In this document: positions 35,646-39,682 of the stretch, one piece after another
How the letters are laid out: every line of letters begins with the position of its first letter
Numbering within the stretch: the stretch's first letter is position 1
NCBI RefSeq assembly: GCF_000003605.2
Contig: NW_003108087.1
Coordinates: forward strand, 821,674 to 861,355
Source of the DNA: Saccoglossus kowalevskii
Taxonomy: Eukaryota; Hemichordata; Enteropneusta; Harrimaniidae
DNA length: 39,682 nt
Direction of reading: 5' to 3'
Program-made: the position numbers and the translations under genes
The notes under the pieces: generated by a model
Told to the model about the DNA's origin: nothing
What the model saw: the letters and a program-made list of their open reading frames with translations, nothing else
Database searches by the model: none

Positions 35646-35974
35646 AAACTGGAAAAAACAGACAAACAGAATGAAACCAGTTGAGCAAGGCTAACCGAGT
35701 TGTGATCTTGATGTGATTCGTAACCAGTCTTATGATTGGTTGTTGACAAAATAGTGAACATGCCACGCCTCCAATTGTGCCGTGCGTTCTGGCAAACTGT
35801 TAATTATTCGTAAATGGAGTAAATTTGTGTAGTTTTCTTGGATTTATTCAGCAGATATAGGTAAAATATTGGTTAAGGCGTTTTGTCAAAATTTGAAAAA
35901 GCAACTAATATTCTTCAACCTGGTATTTTTTATAGATTTTATACTTCATTCTGTTCGTCTGTTTTTTCCAGTTT
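35646..35974. mobile_element. MITE-like element, 329 bp with 30 bp inverted repeats
   Basis: Left end 35646-35675 begins AAACTGGAAAAAACAGACAA. The right end 35945-35974, read on the minus strand, begins AAACTGGAAAAAACAGACGA. The arms agree at 29 of 30 bases. The interior has no coding frame. No clear target-site duplication was identified, so the exact ends may be off by a few bases. It lies about 50 bases after the LINE relic. Confidence 0.7.
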
Positions 35975-37502
35975 AAAAAATATGAGATACATACTAGATA
36001 CATACCCCCCCTCCCCCCCGGTCATAGAGAGTGTGTACAGTTGATCATAGTTCCTGGGCTCCCTGTGATTTTATGAGATTTATATGCTGATCTCATGGGC
36101 AATGGGCGTCAATAAAACTATTTCCTGATTATTTGAAGATAGCATGAAGTATTCAAAGGTGAATGTTTTATAAATTCACATAAACAACATTCATGTCTTT
36201 TCTAAATGCATTTGGAGATGCAGCGAATAAATATATTTTTATTTTTCATAAAACAAAGGTTGACATTGTTTAAACCATGTAATACTGAGCCAGTAACTTT
36301 TGTGGTACCAAATAAACACACATGGGGTGAAATGTTCATGCTACACATATACAAACAGCACCTAGACTGCTGGAGAATGTTTTTCTCTCAAAAATAAATT
36401 TACAAGTTTATTTGCATGTATGTTATTCATGAGATGTTACATTGACATATCACTATGTGTATATTCGTTTGACACAAAGGTAATTTTGGCTTAGTTACTA
36501 CCTTATACTAAAATATGTTTGGATAATTAGATTACTAACAAAATCTCACTTCCGGTCCGGTTAGAGGTAAAATACACCTCGAATATTTACTTTTGAGATA
36601 ATTTTTTGGTTCTTGGATATCTATGCTTCGTCGTCTTGTACTTCGTTTAGTAATTCAAACTTCCCAGTTTGCGTAAAAAGGGCGAGTTTCGGGATTTCGA
36701 CATCGAAAATTCCTTTGCTTCATTATTTGCTGAGGGACGGCCGCTTTGGTATATGCTATGTAACTTGCAGCACATGAACCTAAAAACCTTAGGTAATCAA
36801 ACGAAAAGGACGTAGTACTAAAGTCCAAGATGGTATGTGCCTCCATTTTATGCCACAACTTCTTTTTGCCTGATGTGTTCATTTAGCTTCAATTATGTTT
36901 CAGTGGCTGTTCGTTATACTCTGAGTCTTGCCGATAACATTTTGGTTCAAATTCACGTACCTATCGCCCAGAAAACTCAAATTTTCAACTAAAGCTAATT
37001 TGCATAACACTGTTTTTGCCCTTGGTCGCCATATTGGACACTGCATACAACTAGGGAAGTTAGTAGACAAATTCACTCGCATTAAATTGCGTTCGCCGTG
37101 ATAAGCAAAGATGTATTTCCACTAAAATACGTTCAAGATCTGCACTTTCTCATAACATTAACATGGGTTTTACCCTAGCTTACTAAAATTAAAATATGAT
37201 TGGAGTCACAGTCACCGTAGCTATCGCCGCGGTAAATAGTCTCTCACGTGCAGCAAGTTTTATTTTGACCTTTGTCACCTATTCCCACATCAAAGTGAAA
37301 TACAGCATTAATATTTGTTCCCTGGGAATCTTCGCTGGTATTTTCGCTCGGAAACACCAGGGCCATAAGACTTGATTTTCAAGGACACAGGTCGTTTGGA
37401 TCGAACGATTTCTTTTGTTTCAAGTTTGTTGTATGCTTAGAAACATGGCAACAGTGTTATTTTGGTGAATGTATAGAACATGCCCTATTCAAATAAAGAA
37501 TT
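35975..37502. other. Non-repetitive interval, partly CpG-rich, possible small exons
   Basis: Starts with a C-rich tract (36005-36019). From ~36540 G+C rises and promoter-like motifs appear: an ETS-type ACTTCCGG (36548-36555), AAGATGG and GCCATATTGG. Minus-strand open segments at 36655-36882 and 36900-37082 and a possible exon at 37370-37248 were seen, as was a 59-codon plus-strand frame at 37196-37375 (MIGVTVTVAIAAVNS...). None shows a recognisable family, so none is called as a gene. Confidence 0.35.
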
Positions 37503-38068
37503 TTAATATGCCAATCGAACAACCCCGGATCCGTACTGGAACGTCTCCAGTATAAAAAGTCCTCTACTATCTGAAATTTGACAATGGCACTTCCTTTTCA
37601 ATGCGTCTTTAATGTAATTACAGTGTTGAGGGACTGTGATGTAATCGATAATGTTGACGTCGCCGTATGTAAAAACACACTCTCGAACTCGACAACATTC
37701 AGTTTCTGACAACTAACCATATGAATGGAAATATCAGTTAAATCAATCATGAAGACTGATGATTCGATTGATGGCCTGATGGCCGGAATAGCTGTATTCT
37801 TCCATTCTATGCAATTGTGATTCTCAATTTCTATGTGTAAAATATCGCTGGTATGGACATCAACTGCTGACAGACTATTTTGATTCTGTAAGTTTTCTTG
37901 ACACAGGCAACTGACTTTTATTTTTGTTGTTACTATTCCGACTTTTTCTTGGTCAAAGTTTACACTGATCAGTAAGTCAACATGAGACTCTGGATAACAC
38001 GTAGGACCTTTATGTACTACCAGTAAAATTAAAATGATAAAAACTTCAAATACAACCATAGTACACAC
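37503..38068 (-). CDS. Hypothetical secreted protein, reading frame possibly broken
   Basis: From ATG at 38068 the frame begins MCTMVVFEVFIILILLVV, a signal-peptide-like hydrophobic segment, followed by a hydrophilic region with Cys residues, and stops at 37598 (156 residues). From about 37712 a second frame reads ETECCRVRECVFTYGDVNII and continues as a protein-like sequence (VPQHCNYIKDALKRKCHCQI) to a stop at 37503; it has only a TTG at its head. Extending the first frame into the second needs a change of one frame near 37710-37725, through an indel, a sequencing error or a very short intron. I do not recognise the family; a Cys-containing extracellular domain is likely. It could instead be a pseudogene or a first exon using the weak donor ATG|GTTAGT. 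Confidence 0.35.
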
Positions 38069-38798
38069 ACAGAGTAAACAAAATTATCGAGAGTGATTTT
38101 GGATTACCGGTACCGGTAGTAACATGATGTGCATTATATATAATTGGTGATGGGAATTACAAAGCCATTTTATAAAATAGTGAACAAATATTTTCGTAAC
38201 AAACACTAACCGTAAAATACACCCATCATTGTCAGAGATGGAATATCTTATATTGAAATTTCTTAATTTTATTAAATCGCGAGTGTCGGGATCCAAACAT
38301 AAAACGCGAGAAATCAGGGTTGGTGAAGGGAGGTTCATGCTTTGAAGCGGATAAATAGCACATATATACACAAGTTTTCTTTATTGAAAAACATCACAGC
38401 TTCCATGCCCACATGGATTCAACTCATTGTTGTGAATTTTATAGAGCTATATCAAAAGCATACCAGCCAAGGAGTATGTAAAGTCGCGATATGACACCCC
38501 GTCAACACCTTGTGTCAGGCGACTGCCACCCTTTGTATCTCAGTGATTATTCTTATTTCTTTATTTCAGGTACACAGCCTATAAAGTACACACAAAAAAG
38601 AAAACATACTAAAATAAAACATTTAAACATACAAAAGGCATCTGTAATGGCGTCAAAAGATTGCTTTATAATATGAATTGCAGTTAATGCAAAATTAAAA
38701 CTGTACAATGCTTTTCTTTGTAGAGATGAAAAGTTTTAAATATTTCTATTGACACAATTAGAACTAGCACTTGAGGCATGTCTTAGTTTAAAAACTAA
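38069..38798. other. Upstream of the hypothetical secreted protein, nothing recognised
   Basis: Contains TACCGGTACCGGTA near 38107. A 95-codon open frame on the minus strand (38084-38371) lacks any recognisable motif. No repeat longer than a few bases was seen. Confidence 0.4.
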
Positions 38799-39607
38799 TC
38801 ATATAGCATTATTATAAGCAACTTTTATTTTGTTTAGCTGCCGACCACTATAATTACACCAAATATTAAGACAATAAGTACTCTTTAAAAACGCTCTAAA
38901 AAGTGTACATTTTACATACTCTGAACAGAGACCAAAATTACGCAAAATCATATTCACCCTTGCATATATTGTCCTTAGCTGTCTTTGCATATCTTGACAA
39001 TCACTGCCTGACGATGACACAACATAACCAAGATATTTGATAACTGAAACATATTCCAAAGATTTACCATACAAATAGACGTTGGGGATACTATTAGGTT
39101 TCCATGCACTGGGAAGGAAGACCATACATTTTGTTTTTATAGTGTGAAACTTAATATCATATTCTATTCCATATTTCTCGTCTGTAGAGCTTTAGCAGAT
39201 GGACACATCAAGACTATGTCGTCTGCATATAAAAAATGGTTCAGAATACGTGCTTCTAAGTGACACCTGACCCTCGCCAGCCTTAGTTTTTCACTTACAT
39301 GTAAGTCGTCTACATATACCGCAAATAATTTTGGGAAAAGAATACTTCCCTGACGAACGCCGTTGGAGACTTTGAAAGATTCGGACACACCTGATACCCA
39401 ACGGACGTAAACTAAGTGGTTACGGTACCACCTGGTCAAACACCACACAATGAACAAAGGCACCTACCTCTTTATAAGCTTATGAAACAAAGACCAATGA
39501 TTGACTCGGTCAAATGCCTTCGTGGCATCGATAAAACAGATAATCAAAGAAAGCTTAGAAAGAACTCCCGTGTGCTGAGAGTATTGAAGACACATTAAAA
39601 ATTAATT
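38799..39607 (-). mobile_element. Degraded LINE reverse transcriptase
   Basis: On the minus strand, from ~39598 downwards: [30 protein letters not shown] (RT block with the first catalytic Asp), GVRQGSILFPKLFAVYVDDL, FLYADDIVLMCPS (the YADD active site), DIKFHTIKTKCMVFLPS, SVIKYLGYVVSSSGSD and a tail ending VAYNNA. An in-frame TAG at 39466-39464 separates the first two blocks, and a frame change near 39165-39178 follows the YADD block, with part of the intervening helix deleted. This is a non-LTR retrotransposon ORF2 fragment, inactive by these breaks though the catalytic motifs survive. The sub-family (RTE-X or CR1-like) is uncertain. Its upstream part is missing or beyond the window. Confidence 0.85.
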
Positions 39608-39682
39608 CAAAATTACTTGTACATGAGATATTGATAGAAAAGCTGAAAACTAATTATGTACATCAGGTAACTAATATGAACA

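Noticed and set aside
36005-36019. C-rich tract as a G-quadruplex control element
   Set aside because: Only two long runs are present, with no nearby gene start that would give it a role.
36655-37082. Two minus-strand frames of 75 and 60 codons in the CpG-richer stretch
   Set aside because: No domain, signal peptide or splice-supported continuity could be shown; composition alone is not enough.

Overview
This is a window of animal nuclear genome: AT-rich, intron-rich and full of decayed repeats. Its genes have short exons with GT-AG introns. The gene content (a minor-spliceosome subunit, a DCAF12-type WD40 protein, a TIR adaptor) and the repeats (terminal-inverted-repeat elements, LINE fragments, frequent TACATGTA and ACCGGT strings) suggest a marine invertebrate bilaterian. 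A mollusc or other lophotrochozoan is my best guess, but a lancelet or hemichordate cannot be excluded from sequence alone.

Layout. At 1155-8877 (+) lie the last six exons of a PDCD7 (U11/U12 snRNP 59K) homologue; its N-terminal part is not identified. Its introns hold two related TA-type miniature elements, a copy of a hairpin-bearing tandem repeat, and a miniature element flanked by TTAA. At 12738-19283 (-), convergent with PDCD7, is a DCAF12 homologue with seven coding exons; a 5' UTR exon and a CCAAT/YY1/NRF1-like promoter are inferred near 20.1-20.7 kb. Its second intron contains a 1.64 kb terminal-inverted-repeat transposon and a scrap of LINE reverse transcriptase.

20.7-29.3 kb has no gene I can support. 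It holds a microsatellite, a 36 bp palindrome, a diverged tandem repeat of about 230 bp, a 143 bp repeat family, and a large 53 bp satellite broken by an 858-base assembly gap. A 496 bp solo LTR with a 5 bp target-site duplication sits in the satellite and carries two perfect heat-shock-element matches.

32130-32861 (-) is an intact TIR-domain adaptor-like protein read from one coding exon. About 0.6 kb upstream of it is a ten-copy 73 bp tandem array. 34.5-36.0 kb is a retroelement graveyard: two LINE 3' relics and a 329 bp element with 30 bp inverted repeats. 37.5-38.1 kb (-) may encode a secreted protein whose reading frame looks broken. The window ends in a degraded LINE reverse transcriptase (-).

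The genes do not form a pathway. PDCD7 acts in nuclear minor-intron splicing, DCAF12 in CRL4 ubiquitin ligase substrate recognition, and the TIR protein most likely in innate immune signalling. No clearly new multi-gene system was found. The best leads are the heat-shock-element-bearing solo LTR and the unusual TIR adaptor.
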